Source: Sorghum bicolor (Eukaryota; Streptophyta; Magnoliopsida; Poales; Poaceae). From it: DNA of 64,000 nt. Within the stretch, counting starts at the first letter, position 1. The number at the start of each line of letters is the position of its first letter. The DNA lies in the NCBI RefSeq assembly GCF_000003195.3, contig NC_012871.2, positions 917,997-981,996 on the forward strand, written 5' to 3'. The notes beneath the pieces are model-generated. The model saw nothing but the letters and a program-made list of their open reading frames with translations, did no database searches and was not told the DNA's origin. This document shows, piece after piece, positions 46,352 through 57,813 of the stretch. Made by a program: the position numbers and the translations under genes.

Positions 46352-48463
46352 AAATAATAACTTGAACTGCCTTGCAGCATAGGATTATGTTAATTTTGTC
46401 CATTATAAATTTACATACGAGCAAAGGAGCCTAATGATATATGCCCTGCATTTCATTCCAGATGATCTTTGCTTATGCTTAACTAAGAAGAAACTAGTGT
46501 ATTCTAATCATCATTACGCTGTCTCGCTACCTCTAAGCCTGACGCAATGATACGATCTGAATTTTATGTCTAGCTTTAATCCATCTAGATGCTTGAGATA
46601 TATACTATCAGAAATCTGGCTCCTTGTTTCCCTTCTTGTTTACAATGTCAATATGATGCCCCTTCATAAAAATATAATCATGAACTCTTTAAAGTAGTCA
46701 TCATGTCATTTTCTTTACTTTAGTTCACATCAACAAATCCTGGAATTATTATTGCTTTTGGCAGTACTGTGATGACATTTTTGTGTATAAAAAATGGATG
46801 ATTATGTTTATAGAGGGTGGTAATTATTCTGTTGGTGACCCTTATTTGCACTGAAATGTCCATTCTGTTCTTATTCCTCATTTTTGTCTTGTGTGCCCGC
46901 GGTGGAAACATTCTTTTTATGAGTGAAAAAATGTAATTATTAATTTTGTACATACTGTTTATATCTGCTCTCAATCATATGAAATTCTTCCTATTTCGTT
47001 TGGTGATGAGAATTCAAGTGGTATTATGTTTCAATGTATTGCACCAATATTAAGATAAGCATATGGTAAAGCTGAATTCCTGAAAGCATTGTCTACTGTC
47101 AGCTCTTATCTTTAATTTTCAAAACTGATGTTAAGTAGGTGGCAGCAGTGGCCAAACTTATGTTCAGTTAAAAAATTACCTTAACTAGCATACATATTTT
47201 TGTTTCTCACTGTCCCCAGGTAATCCATTATCTGCTAATTCCTAAAGCAGTTCTGAGAGAATTTATTATCTATTCAGGGAAACTGGTGCCACGAATACAG
47301 GAAACTGAAGGCCAAAATTGAGACCATTCAAAAATGCCACAAGTAATAACTTTGATGGTGATTTGGATTTTGAATAATTTGGAACTAGTATCATCCTGTT
47401 ACTGTACTTCTCCTAAAGAAACTATCTTGTGTACTATATATACATATAGGTGGTGCAAGAAAAATAATCTGTGTGTTCTGCAGGCACCTGATGGGAGAGG
47501 ATCTAGAGTCTTTGAATCCCAAAGAGCTCCAACAACTAGAGCAGCAGCTGGAGAGCTCACTGAAGCACATCAGATCAAGAAAGGTAGTAACAGTAGTTTT
47601 GCTTAATTTATAACCTGGAATCTCTTCTTCTGTTTACTGTATAGCCAATGTCTGTGTCACTGCTCTAAATGATTTACTGTTGGGTATGTATTGACTATTG
47701 ACAACCTGATCCATGTTTGGATGTGCAGAGCCACCTTATGGCTGAGTCTATTTCTGAACTACAGAAGAAGGTAACCAAAGCTGAAAAACTTTCCCTGGAG
47801 TTGCACAAAGGCCCAAAAAAACAAAACAGCACTGGATTGGCCATTTACCTGCTGATGATTTGTTGTTTAGAATGCTCTGCATCTGAACAGCCATCACAGT
47901 AAATTGCTCATTGCAGATTTGACTGTTGGTACTGTTGTGGTGTGCAGGAGAGGTCACTGCAGGAGGAGAACAAGGCTCTACAGAAGGAAGTAAGCTGCCA
48001 GATGCTGCACCATTTGCATTGTCAACAGAAGGGTTTGATGTGTCTCCTCTTTTGTGTAGCTTGCGGAGAGGCAGAAGGCGGCCGCGAGCAGGCAGCAGCA
48101 GCAGGTGCAGTGGGACCAGCAGACACAGACCCAGGCCCAGACAAGCTCATCATCGTCCTCCTTCATGATGAGGCAGGATCAGCAGGGTCTGCCGCCTCCA
48201 CAAAACATATGGTACACTCCTATGCTCACTTCTACTAGTTCTAAACACAATTGGTCAACGTCATATTATGATACATCCTGCCTGCCTGCCTGCTGGTGTT
48301 GTGTGCATGCATCAGCTTCCCGCCGCTGATAATCGGAGAGAGAGGTGAAGAGGTGGCTGCGGCGGCGCAGCAGCAGCAGCCACCACCAGGGCAGGCGCAG
48401 CAGCAAGCGCAGCTCCGCATCGCAGGTCTGCCGCCATGGATGCTGAGCCACCTCAATGCATAA
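41813..48463 (+). CDS. AP1/FUL-like MADS-box transcription factor, 270 aa, ortholog of grass FUL2 (OsMADS15 / ZAP1 type)
   Basis: Eight exons: 41813-41997, 44845-44923, 47278-47342, 47484-47583, 47729-47770, 47948-47989, 48060-48211 and 48316-48463. All introns are GT-AG and the total is 813 bp. Residues 1-60 are the DNA-binding MADS domain ([20 protein letters not shown]). The I region follows, then the K domain (about 91-171, with [20 protein letters not shown]). The Gln-rich C-terminus ends [17 protein letters not shown] is the FUL-type motif of grass AP1/FUL proteins. [11 protein letters not shown] and the ending SHLNA favour the OsMADS15/ZAP1 group over OsMADS14/VRN1. Known role of the family: a nuclear dimer/tetramer binding CArG boxes that promotes floral transition and spikelet meristem identity. 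Intron 1 (2.85 kb) and intron 2 (2.35 kb) are large, as usual for the family. The FUL2 assignment is inference from recalled relatives. Confidence 0.95.
42175..42198. repeat. TGCC microsatellite in MADS intron 1
   Basis: Six consecutive TGCC units, preceded by a short GT run at about 42134-42150. Confidence 0.85.
46282..46350. repeat. Compound TA/TG microsatellite in MADS intron 2
   Basis: About 12 TA units run into about 22 TG units without interruption, within intron 2 (44924-47277). Confidence 0.92.
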
Positions 48464-48884
48464 GCAGAGGGCGATAGCAAATCGACCTCTCTCGTCATGA
48501 ACCATGACGTACGATTACCATATGGTTGCCGTGCCTCTCCCATCGAATGGCGAGCAATGGCACGCTCCTGCAAGTGATTGCTCGATCACCGATGATTAAA
48601 ACCCTAGCGATGGCAGCAGCAATTAAGCTAAACTATTGTTATGTTTGCAAGAAAGGGTAACCCGCTGTGTAATCTTTGTCTCCAGCTAGCATGTACGTAC
48701 CAACTGAGATGCATGCATGCGTATATCAGCATATGCTTTATTACTGCTCAGTTACCCTTGAATCTAGCAGTGCTTTTGGTGAGAGGGTGCAGTTTACTTT
48801 AAACATATGGGTTTGTGACTGTAAATAGTATTTTTAACTAGGAGTTATATCTGGTAAGTAAATTAATTAATGGGAGGATGCATG

Positions 48885-48890
48885 AATAAA
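48885..48890 (+). other. Possible polyadenylation signal of the MADS-box gene
   Basis: AATAAA about 420 bp after the stop codon, in an AT-rich 3' region. Position is plausible but unproven. Confidence 0.4.
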
Positions 48891-49346
48891 GCCGCTCTTG
48901 TGCTGCTGATGCATGATATATTGGATCATGAGCCTCATTTTTAAACCAATGTTTCAGCGATTTCATAGATATATGGATCGAGGACCTGCACATGCATGGT
49001 TCATATTATAAAATAAAATAAAAATACTTATATTGCATTGGTCTGCTGGGATTTTGTGATATTTGGTGCCATGCATGTGGCTGTCTAGACAATGGAGAAA
49101 TTTCCACATGTTCGTAACTAGATGTCGGATGGTAGGGAGCTTATATAATATATGATCTATGTTACTGTGTGCATATGATGTGACAGTAGCAATGTCAGTG
49201 TCATCGATTGGTTCCTTGTTCTCTTTTTGGTGGCTACCGCACATGCATGCGTAGTGTGTCTCCGCAAAGGGGAAAACTGGCATGATGACCGGATGTGCTC
49301 TTCATTCTTGTTAGGGTTTTCATAGCCTTAGCAGCATGGAACAGGA
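48891..49346. other. 3' flank of the MADS-box gene
   Basis: Nothing beyond possible 3' UTR was recognised. Confidence 0.35.
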
Positions 49347-50132
49347 CAGGGCCGTCTCAAGAATTCCAAGGGCCCTTGGGCAAGCGAGTAATAACGGCCT
49401 AGCAAACTAATCTTTTACAATCAACTTTCTTCATTCTAAATTATAAATTATTCCAAGAATAGAGTCAAAGTATTTTCAAATTTAACCAAAATTATAGAGA
49501 AAAAGTACTAAGATTTATAACATAATGAAAATATAAAATAAAGAAGAATCTAATGATACTTAATTGTTATCATAATAATTATTATTTTATCATATAAATT
49601 TGGTCAAACTTTAGGATAGTTTGACTCTCTAAGATTCTTTGAATGACTTATAATTTGGGATGGAGGGAGTAATTGGCATGGCTCGGACTGCGGCATCACC
49701 TCTGAGCCATGGGATCCTTACCGATCACTTTTGGAGGATGGTTTGTTTTCTGGTGAACACTAGAGGAGCTAGAGCCGTTTTTGAAACTGAATGACAGGCT
49801 ATAATTCGTGGCTTCTACCAAGTGCTCCGAAAGAGGTGTCATTTCAAATAAGACCTTAATATGATAATTAAAGTATACAATACTAGTAATAAAAAAATAA
49901 CTTACAACATATATTGGAAGCGATTGGGAGTAGCTGAATATCAAAACAGGAAGTGATGCAAGCTAATTTCTGATTAATTACTTATGATAAATGTATGAAT
50001 CTTTAAAATTTTATTTCGTTGGTCAAATATATTACTATATAAATATTATATACATACATAAACTTATAGGCCCCCTCGTGGCATGAGCCCGTGGCCGTCG
50101 CACCGGCTGCCCATACCCCTAAGACGGCCCTA
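49347..50132. mobile_element. hAT-type element, 786 bp, with an older Stowaway inside
   Basis: Ends are CAGGGCCGTCTCA and TAAGACGGCCCTA, inverted, flanked by the perfect 8-bp duplication GAACAGGA (49339-49346 and 50133-50140). Inside, about 49420-49669 ends GGGATGGAGGGAG before TA and looks like a Stowaway. No transposase is visible. Confidence 0.85.
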
Positions 50133-50466
50133 GAACAGGAACATGACCTATATCCCTGTTCTTATATATGTATCTGTTCCACGTTCGAAAATATCTACGT
50201 CTCAGAAACAGAAATGTTCTCGTTTCCTTTCCTGTTCTGGGAACAGGGGTAGGATGGGAACATGGCTGTTAAGTTCATAGCACATTGCTATAACTACAAA
50301 GTTAAAATCAGCTTGATAATAGTACTTGATAATTGAGGACACACTGTTTTCTTTCTTTTAAAACATACATTTTCTCTTAAATATACCGGATCAAAATGAG
50401 CCTGGCCTGACCTGGTCCGTGGGTGTGGCCCAAGCCTGGTCGGTTTTAGCCTGCCCTTGAACCTTA
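50133..50466. other. Gene-free spacer with GGGAACAGGGGTAGG-type words
   Basis: Repeated GAACAGG / CCTGTTC words (about 50133-50270) suggest a piece of a further repeat. Its borders are not seen. Confidence 0.35.
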
Positions 50467-50808
50467 GGGCCTGTTTAGATTGGGAACGAAAATTTTTTGG
50501 GTGTCACATCGGATGTGTCGGAAGGATGTCGGGAGGGGTTTTTAGAAACTAATAAAAAAACAAATTACATAGCTCGTCAGGAAACTGCAAGACAAATTTA
50601 TTAAGCATAATTAATCTGTCATTAGCATATGTGGGTTACTGTAGCACTTAAGGCTAATCATGGAGTAACTAGGCTTAAAAGATTCGTCTCGCGATTCTTA
50701 ACTAAACTGTGTAATTAGTTTATTTTTTTATCTACATTTAATGTTCCATGCATGTGTCCAAAGATTCGATGGGATGGATCAAAAAAATTTTGGGTAGGGA
50801 ACAGGGCC
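50467..50808. mobile_element. Tourist-like MITE, 342 bp
   Basis: It begins GGGCCTGTTTAGATTGGG and ends GGTAGGGAACAGGGCC, with TTA at 50464-50466 and 50809-50811. The interior words AGTAACTAGGCTTAAAAGAT and TCGTCTCGCGATT recur in the copy at 60259-60584. Confidence 0.85.
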
Positions 50809-51379
50809 TTATTGGACAGGGTCTAGATAGAGACTCCGCTATCCAAAAAAATTTCTTAACCTGAGCCTGGTCCAAAATACTTCTTTTGCTATTTTATGAT
50901 ATGAAATGTGCACGCCTAGGCTTGGGCCCATCCCAAAAAATTAAACTGGACTTATCCAATGGGACGGTCATGTGCGGGACTTTTTTGGCCCAATATAATG
51001 GGGATTTTTTTGTCTAGACTAGCCCGCAATATGGTTAGTTTAGGACTGTCTTATAGAAAGAGAGAGGGGAGGTGACCGTGCGGCTTGCCCACGTTGGGAC
51101 ATGAGACAACGACCGTTCCTATGCGGTCGGTGCTTTCGGATGATGATGAGTATGATGCGTGGCTGGGCTGGCACGGTGATTTTCTTTTTTTATTTCTAAC
51201 CCTTTTTTAAACTATTTTCTAATTTGACATTGAATTTTTTTTCAAAACTAACCTATTTGGCCGTGCCACCATGCATGGCGCGGTATTATAACACTACCGC
51301 GCCATGCATGGTGGCACGGCAGGGGCGGCCATGTGGTGTCCCTCGATGGCTGGTGGTGACGTGGCCTCCCCAATCCGTT
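50809..51379. other. Gene-free spacer containing a strong palindrome
   Basis: No gene was seen. Contains the hairpin at 51260-51320. Confidence 0.4.
51260..51320. repeat. Perfect inverted repeat, 26-bp arms, 9-nt loop
   Basis: The left arm 51260-51285 starts GCCGTGCCACCATGCATG. The right arm 51295-51320 is its exact reverse complement. The loop is TTATAACAC. Confidence 0.92.
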
Positions 51380-51405
51380 TGAACAACTAGAATCTTTCTA
51401 TTGAA

Positions 51406-51888
51406 CTATCGTTCAACCATGGATGAAAAATCATAAAATTTTTGAAAAACTTCAGATTTATAACGTAAAAGATAAATCCATATGAATTTGCTAAAGTCAT
51501 CAATAAAGCTAACATAGTAGTTATTTCTGCCAATAGAGGTAAGCGCAGAGCCCCATATATCTGAAAACACAAATTCAAGAGGTCTAGATGAGACACTGTT
51601 TGACACATGATAAGGCAATTGATGACTTTTGCCTTGTTGACAGGTATCATGCACTTGTTCTTTATTGGACTCTTGAACAAAAGGCATACGACTCTTGCTA
51701 AGGATCTGTTGAACTACTGACAGTGACAGATGACCAAGACGGCTATGCCACCTAGACATGGAGGGCTTGGCGGCGGCATGCGTCTCTTTATTGAAAGAAG
51801 ACCTAAGCATCTTCAGCGGACTAAGCCCTCCTTCCCAATCTCCTCTAAGCAGAGTTTTCTTCATGTCCAGATCCTTGATAAAAAACAA
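51406..51888 (-). pseudogene. Copia GAG-pre-integrase and integrase core fragment
   Basis: The minus-strand frame includes the HHCC-like zinc-binding start (WHSRLGHLS, later HDTCQQGKSHQLPY) and the first part of the integrase core, with VFSDIWG and SFIDDFSKFIWIYLL. The DxD...E catalytic set is incomplete because the copy ends near 51380. Confidence 0.85.
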
Positions 51889-52310
51889 TCGGGATGATAT
51901 TCAATAAAAACATTGTTATCCGATGTAAGGCGATGGACGGAGGCAAGGTTTTTGTTAGCTTGTGGAACATAGAGAACATTATTAAGAATAAGATCTCGAC
52001 AAGGGGTACGAACCAAACTACGACCGATTTGACTGATTCTCATACCTGCGCCGCTGGCGGTGTGCACCAGGTCGGTGTCGTGATACTTGTCACGGGTAGT
52101 GAGCTTCTCTAGCTCGCCAGTGATGAGACCGGTTGCCCTGTGTCGGTGTACCTGTTCGTATCTATGCCGTAGGAGGTTGTAGTTGATAACGCTTGACGCT
52201 GCTCGGTAGGTCCAGTGAAGGAGCTGTCAAAGCGCTTGTAGCACCACAGCACGGTGTGGCCTCCTTGCCGCAGAGCTGGCACGTGGGGCGGTCACCATTG
52301 GAGTTCTAAG
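51889..52310 (-). pseudogene. Copia protease and gag CCHC remnants
   Basis: The minus strand encodes a CxxC-GKE zinc-knuckle beginning near 52270, disrupted by a frameshift. A protease-like stretch follows, with TDTGATGLITGEL, HTASGAGM and LILNNVLYVPQANKNLASV. The last is the conserved block after the copia protease active site. Non-functional. Confidence 0.72.
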
Positions 52311-52314
52311 GGTG

Positions 52315-54325
52315 TGAAAGCCCAAGTTTGGTTTTGGTAATTAATGACACCAAGTTGCTAATGCCTTATGTTTAAGTGATTTGAGTTAGGCATAGCAACA
52401 CATGTGATGAAGGTGCAAGGTAGCATGGAAAGGTGGCCACACGATTACAAAGAGATGAAGCTTGATGTGGAGATCATGATGATAAACAAGGAAGAAAGTG
52501 ATCAAGACAAAGGTATAAACATAGGGTTTTACTTTTGCTGGTCTTAGTTGAGTAGAGAAGTGATTGACCGGATTTAGGATAGATAGCCGACTATCAAGAG
52601 GGGAAATCACGGTCATCTCTTGAATCAAGTGCTACTAGGTCCATATCTTGAGCATATGCATTAGGATCTAGTAAAGTGCTAACCTAACTCCTTTGGCGAA
52701 AATGTTTGTAAAAAGTTAACGCACATGCACTTTGGTGGAGGACACTTGTTGGTGTTAGCACATTTACAAAGGAGGTTGAGTTCCTAGGGTAGAGAGGGGT
52801 GTGGGTTCCTCTCTCCCTCCCGCCGAGCTTGCTCGGCGGGATTCGGCGCTTTTGAGAAAAATAAGTGTATATTTTCTATTGCGCCGGTGGGAAATTTGGA
52901 GAAGTCGCGGGAGTGTTTTACCGGACGCAGTGCGCGGAGGCACCGGACGCTGGCCTGAGCGTCCGGTGTGCTGTCAGTGCTTGGCCTGTTAGGGTTGAGC
53001 ACCGGACGCACTGCACCGGACGCAGGGTGTTCCCTGTTCTTGCGTCCGATGTGACCTGACTTAGCAGAGGGTGTCTGACTGAGAGCACCGGACGCTCTGG
53101 GTGCGTCCAGTGGTGTGCGTCCGGTGTGGGGGGTTTTGCAACCCTCTCTGCGCATGAGTCCGGTGCTCACCGGACCGTCCGGTGCCCAGAGTCCGGTGAT
53201 GTCGTGAGTTTGACAAACTCTCTGCGCACGAGACCGGTCAGTACCGGACGCGTCCGGTGCTCACTTAACCACGTCCGATGGTTCGCAGGTAGCCGTTAGA
53301 AATTGACGCGCGAGATTCAACGGAGGATACGTGGCCAACCCCAGAGCACCTGACGCAGGGGGTCGACCGTCCGGTGCTCACTTGGTAGCGTCCGGTGCCT
53401 CCGACTATAGCCCATGGAAAGTGGCCAACGACTAGTTCTTTGAGGGGGCTTATAAATAGTTGGTGGTCGGCTTTGGGAGGCTCACTATTGCACATTTGAT
53501 TACTTGAGACATACATTGAGCTAGAGAACACTCCTTCCACTCATCTCCTTGCTTGATTGCTAGTCCTAGTGAGATTGAGTGAGATTCAAGTGCATTGCTT
53601 TGAGAGTTGCATTTAGTGGCACTTGATTCTTGAGTTTGCTGCAGATTTCTTGTTACTCTTGGGTGTTTCCCGGCACCCTAGATGGCTTGGAGCTGCGGTG
53701 GTGTTGAGCTCGTGATTGGAGATTGTTTCGAGCCTCGCCAAGTGATTTGTGAGGGGTTCTTGAGCCTTCCCCGCGGGAGATCGCAATTGGCTACTCTAGT
53801 GGATTGCTCGTGGCTTGGAGGATCCCCATCTTGTGAGTGGATGTGTGGCACCCGCTGAGGGTTTGGCTTTGGATTGCCAATTAGCTCGTGATCCATCAAG
53901 TGGGTGTATCGCCACAACGAGGACTAGCTTGCCAGGAAGCAAGTGAACCTCGGTAAAAAATCTTGTGTCATCTCTTGCCGAGGATTCTCTTGTAATTGTG
54001 ATTGATTGATTGGCTATATTTCTACTCTACAACGTTGATATAACAATCACTCCCCTCTCCTTTACTTATGTGCATACCTTGCTAGTTGTATAGCTTGTTT
54101 AGCTTAGCTATCTTGTTTAGGAGTGTAGCAAGCTTCTAGTTGTGCTTTCTTGTTGTAACTAGTGTTTAACTTTCTTGCTAGACTTATGTAGGTGGCTTGC
54201 ATAGCTTAGTTGTGCTAGTGCTAGAATATCTTCGCCTTTTATTTTACTAATCAACTTGTCTAGTTGAAGTTTGTAGAAAATTTAAATAGGTTATTCACCC
54301 CTCCTCTAGCCATTTGGACCTTTCA
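52315..54325 (+). repeat. Solo LTR, Sirevirus-like copia, 2011 bp, copy 2
   Basis: It begins TGAAAGCCCAAGTTTGG and ends CATTTGGACCTTTCA. The duplication GGGTG is at 52310-52314 and 54326-54330. Same family and orientation as 26802-28738, with the CACCGGACGC / GCGTCCGGTG cluster at about 52920-53400 and TATA-like CTTATAAATAG at about 53449. It interrupts the minus-strand copia element. Confidence 0.87.
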
Positions 54326-54330
54326 GGGTG

Positions 54331-54977
54331 ACCACCATTACCATAGTTGTTGCCTCGCCCATGTGCACGGCCTCCACGTCCACGACCACCATCGCCATGA
54401 CTGAAACCGCCGCGGCCACCTCCTCGAGCAGCAGTGTTCGCCGAAGAGCCAGAGCCACCATGAACAAGGTCCATGCGTTGTTCCCAACTCACTAGCTGGG
54501 TGTAGAGGTCGCTGAGGGTGAGAGGCTCGACACAGGACGCCATGGAGGACACGACAGGGTCAAAGGTGGTGTCGATTCTAGTGAGGATGTACGAGGCAAT
54601 TTCCTCGTCCTCCGGTTTCTTGCCGTCGGCAGCCATGTTGTCGGCGAGGGCTTTCATCTTGCTGAAGAAGTCGGCAATCGTAGATGATCCCTTCTACGCA
54701 GTAGCTAGCGCCATGCCCGTGTTTATCACACAGCCACGAGACTGCGAAGCAGTCATATCCCAGATCGTCTTCTAGATCTCGGCGGCGGTGGTGTAGGTCG
54801 ACACTTGGACCTGAACATCGCTGGACACAAAGGAGATCAAGTAATTGAACACCTGCTGATCCTTTGAAACTCACGTTGCGTAGTCGGGGTTGGGGATGAG
54901 TTCGTCGGGCTTGTCAATCGACTTGGGGATCAGCTGGGTCGGCATCGCCGCCGTCTCTGCGTCATGGAGGTGCGCCA
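54331..54977 (-). pseudogene. Copia gag fragment with stops
   Basis: From ATG near 54977 (MAHLHDAETAAMPTQ) through KMKALADNMAADGKKPEDEE, TRIDTTFDPVVSSM and EPLTLSDLYTQLVSWEQRMD to a Gly/Arg-rich tail (GRGGRAHGRGNNYGNGGH). These match the copia gag (UBN2-type) family. At least three internal stops (including the TGA after NPDYAT) break it. Confidence 0.8.
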
Positions 54978-55111
54978 TCTGCGCACCAGAGAGAAAAATT
55001 GTTTTTGGTGAGCTTCTCCGTGACCGGGCACCCTATCAGAGAGTACGATGCAAGATGCACAGAAGAAGACGCCATTGATGAGTTTGTGGACTAACCTAGC
55101 TCTGATTACCA

Positions 55112-55263
55112 TGTGAAGATGGTTGTAACGTGATCCTTCTCAGGGTTACGGCTCCATGTTAATATAGCTGAGAAAAGACCCCGGCGTGGCACTTACAACT
55201 TGATAGTCAAGGAATGAATCTAGACACTAAGATACAACAGATGGATTACAACAAACTTCAACA
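55112..55263 (-). repeat. Short 5' LTR of the copia element (152 bp, tentative)
   Basis: In element sense it begins TGTTGAAGTTTG and ends CAACCATCTTCACA, immediately followed by TGGTAATCAGAGC, which resembles the initiator-Met tRNA binding site TGGTATCAGAGC. The partner LTR is absent from the window, so borders are unproven. Confidence 0.6.
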
Positions 55264-55279
55264 ACCTAGCATTATCTTA

Positions 55280-55720
55280 TGTTTTTTTTGAAGGGAATCA
55301 GTAGGGAAATCCCCTACCTATATTTTTTTTGTATTTTAATTGAATAAAGGAATGTACTGTACAAGAAGAAAAAAAGCAAAGCAGAAATAAATTACAAGGC
55401 CCATAGACCCAAAAGAGAAAAAAAGCTCAGAGGAAACTATCTCTCCAGACTGTTAGTGGGACTCTTCTCTTTTCGTTGGCCTTGATGCACACCAAGTCCA
55501 ATTCATCCTTGAGTCTACTTCTCCAGAGTGACAGGCTACAGGATCCACTATCAAAAATGATGGAATTTCTCAAAGTCCATAAAACCCAGCAACCAGTAAT
55601 GACTATGGAGCCGTAACAACCTGCCTTGGTGAGGGGATTAACACGCCACCATTCATGATCTGATGTCTTGCATATCAAGTATTTCAACACTTGGGACGGT
55701 GATGAGTCTGATGGGGCTAG
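55280..55720 (-). pseudogene. LINE 3' end with reverse-transcriptase C-terminal (zinc-binding) remnant
   Basis: The minus-strand frame at 55690-55427 reads EWWRVNPLTKAG, then ITGCWVLWTLRNSIIFD and WRSRLKDELDLVC. This resembles the zf-RVT tail at the end of plant L1-type LINE ORF2. Sequence continues to GATTCCCTTC and a run of eight A (plus-strand T run at about 55282-55289). No target duplication was found. Strongly 5'-truncated. Confidence 0.65.
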
Positions 55721-56462
55721 GGCTGGCGCGACAAGTGAAGGAAAAAAAAGAGAAAATGAATAAATTATAATCTAGCAGGCAGTCCCCATGTATTATTATA
55801 CAGAACTATCTCTAATAATTCAAAAGGTGGCATTGGACCAATACGTTACCGCTTTACTAGAGAATTTTATGCTGCTATAGAGAGATTCTCGTATACCCGA
55901 GCACTTAGCTCCACTACTGGCTTCCTCTAAGCCTAATTTTGGAGACAAAATACATAAAAGTTATGCAAACTCATCCCAAAACATTTGTATGAAGTTCCTT
56001 GCTACAACATTGTGATACTAACTTATGCAAAATTAAAAGGGTTTGGATTTAGTTGAAATAAAAAAAAAACATGGTACAGCAAGATGGAGTCGGTCATAAA
56101 TTAAAAAAAAACATGTAAAATGGTGGCCAGTGACGCGTGAGTGAGGAAATTAAAAGGCCAGTCGTGCACAAGAATTTGAAGATTGGATCATATAAAAGAG
56201 CCCACAGCTCTCCACCAGTTCACCTGAATATGGCAGGGCAGGACTAAATCCGACAAGCGTGTATGGCCTGTCGCGCCTGATGCCAACTTAGGCTCAGGCC
56301 CAGGCTCATGCCCGGCGCTTTTCGACTTTACCGTCTCCAATATCCTTGGGACAGAAGCCCACAGAAGCTTGGACCCCATTGTTTAAGCAATTATTTTGAC
56401 GTCTCCCTTCACAATTTTGTCCACTCTACTACTAGTCTACGATACCGTTTTCCATTAAAAAA
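55721..56462. other. Gene-free spacer
   Basis: AT-rich, no gene recognised. Confidence 0.35.
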
Positions 56463-56712
56463 CCTCCCTTCATCCTAAATTAACAATCAAAGTCAAAGCA
56501 TCTTAAATTTGATTAAACTTATATAATAAGATAATGATATTTATGACATCAAATAAATATTAGCTTAGTAGGTTCTTTCTTAATTATGTTTTCATTTATA
56601 GTATATATCTATTTGATGCCATAAACTTTTGTAATTTTCACTGTATTTTTTTGTCAAACTTTAGATACTTTAACTCCAAGAAAGTTAAAATAAGTTATAA
56701 TTTGGAATGTAA
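56463..56712. mobile_element. Eroded Stowaway-like MITE
   Basis: It starts CTCCCTTCATCCTAAATTAA and ends TTATAATTTGGAATGTAA, with matching inner words TCAAAGCATCTTAAA and TTTAGATACTTTAACT. Confidence 0.5.
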
Positions 56713-57813
56713 TACTACACTGTTGTTAGAATTAAATGCTTGTAAGCTAAGCTATTGTAACTTGTAAAACAAGTTGTACATGCCAAGCTAGGGGCTGTTC
56801 TTAGCTATATAAACACGAAGCCATGAGTTTGAGAGGGTATCACTTTCCACCAAACTTTAAATAGTATTAGGGCTAGAGGTCTCGAGTTCGAATTTTGACG
56901 AGCGTGAGTAAACAAAATAACTGTAACCCGCTCCAATTTCCACTTGCGGCCTAAGGGAGCATGTACATGAGGGGCAGTTTTGGAGTATAAGTTAATTGCC
57001 CATATTTTCCTATTAGCTTAAGCTTTTGAGACGAATTGGTTGGAGCATGCAACTCAATATGGTATAGCTTAAACAGTAGTTGCTCTCCTTCATGATTTTG
57101 AGAAGGAGATCGCCATCAAGATAGGGTCTTGGTGATTTGCACTATTTTCTTGGAATAGAAGGTAAGAAGAAAAAGGGTGAACTCTTGATGACGCTAGAAA
57201 GATATGCATGCATGTGACATTCTTCAACGTGTCAACATGCAAGTTGTCTCTGGTGGATGCATGGGGATAAATTGTGACCGAATGATTCTGCTAATTATAG
57301 GAGTAAGTATTGTCAGCAGGGCACTTGAATAGTTGCATGTTGACACAAATATAATATCTGGCCGAATAAGGTATCCACCAAACTTTACGGGTACCAATTT
57401 GTGCTGCATGGGGTGGCTTGTCTCCAATATTTGTGCGTTGCCTTTGCAGTGCCTTGCATGCGTGAGTGCATTCGCATGCATTGTCCTAGAAGCTAAGCTA
57501 AGACACGGTCAAATTAACCATTCCATGTATAGCCTGAGGCTAGGAATCCGCCAGCTGTACATTCGAGACCGTCAGCAAGGACCGGCCGGGTCGGATCGCC
57601 GGGAGGCACATGCATGGCAATAGCTAGCTGAATCACAAGGGAGAGAGAGGGGACGTACGTACTTCTTGCTGCTTGCCGGCCGGCGACCAAGGAAGAAATC
57701 GCGTCGTCCTGCTCTGATTAGAACACAGCAGGTCTCGTCGTCGTCGTCGTCGGTGAATCGAAGAAGGAGCGCTAGCTGCCGGCCGGCGGCAGGGGAGAGC
57801 GATCGAGCAGATC
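56713..57813. other. Intergenic region and 5' flank of the C2-domain gene
   Basis: No gene was recognised up to the C2 gene start. A GTCGTCGTCGTCGTCGG run lies in the probable leader (about 57736). Confidence 0.4.

Larger units (their letters stand above)
51380..55263 (-). mobile_element. Decayed Ty1/copia retrotransposon, 5' part, split by a solo LTR
   Basis: On the minus strand: a short LTR, a primer-binding-like TGGTAATCAGAGC (55098-55110), gag (from ATG near 54977), CCHC region, protease, and the integrase start. The order protease-integrase identifies copia. The element stops at about 51380 within integrase. RT, RNase H and the 3' LTR are missing. The solo LTR at 52315-54325 is inserted at the gag CCHC region with the duplication GGGTG. 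Confidence 0.85.

Noticed and set aside
56870..56930. tRNA-derived SINE, from a GAGTTCGAAT B-box-like word
   Set aside because: No A box at the expected distance, no poly(A)/T end and no target duplication were found.
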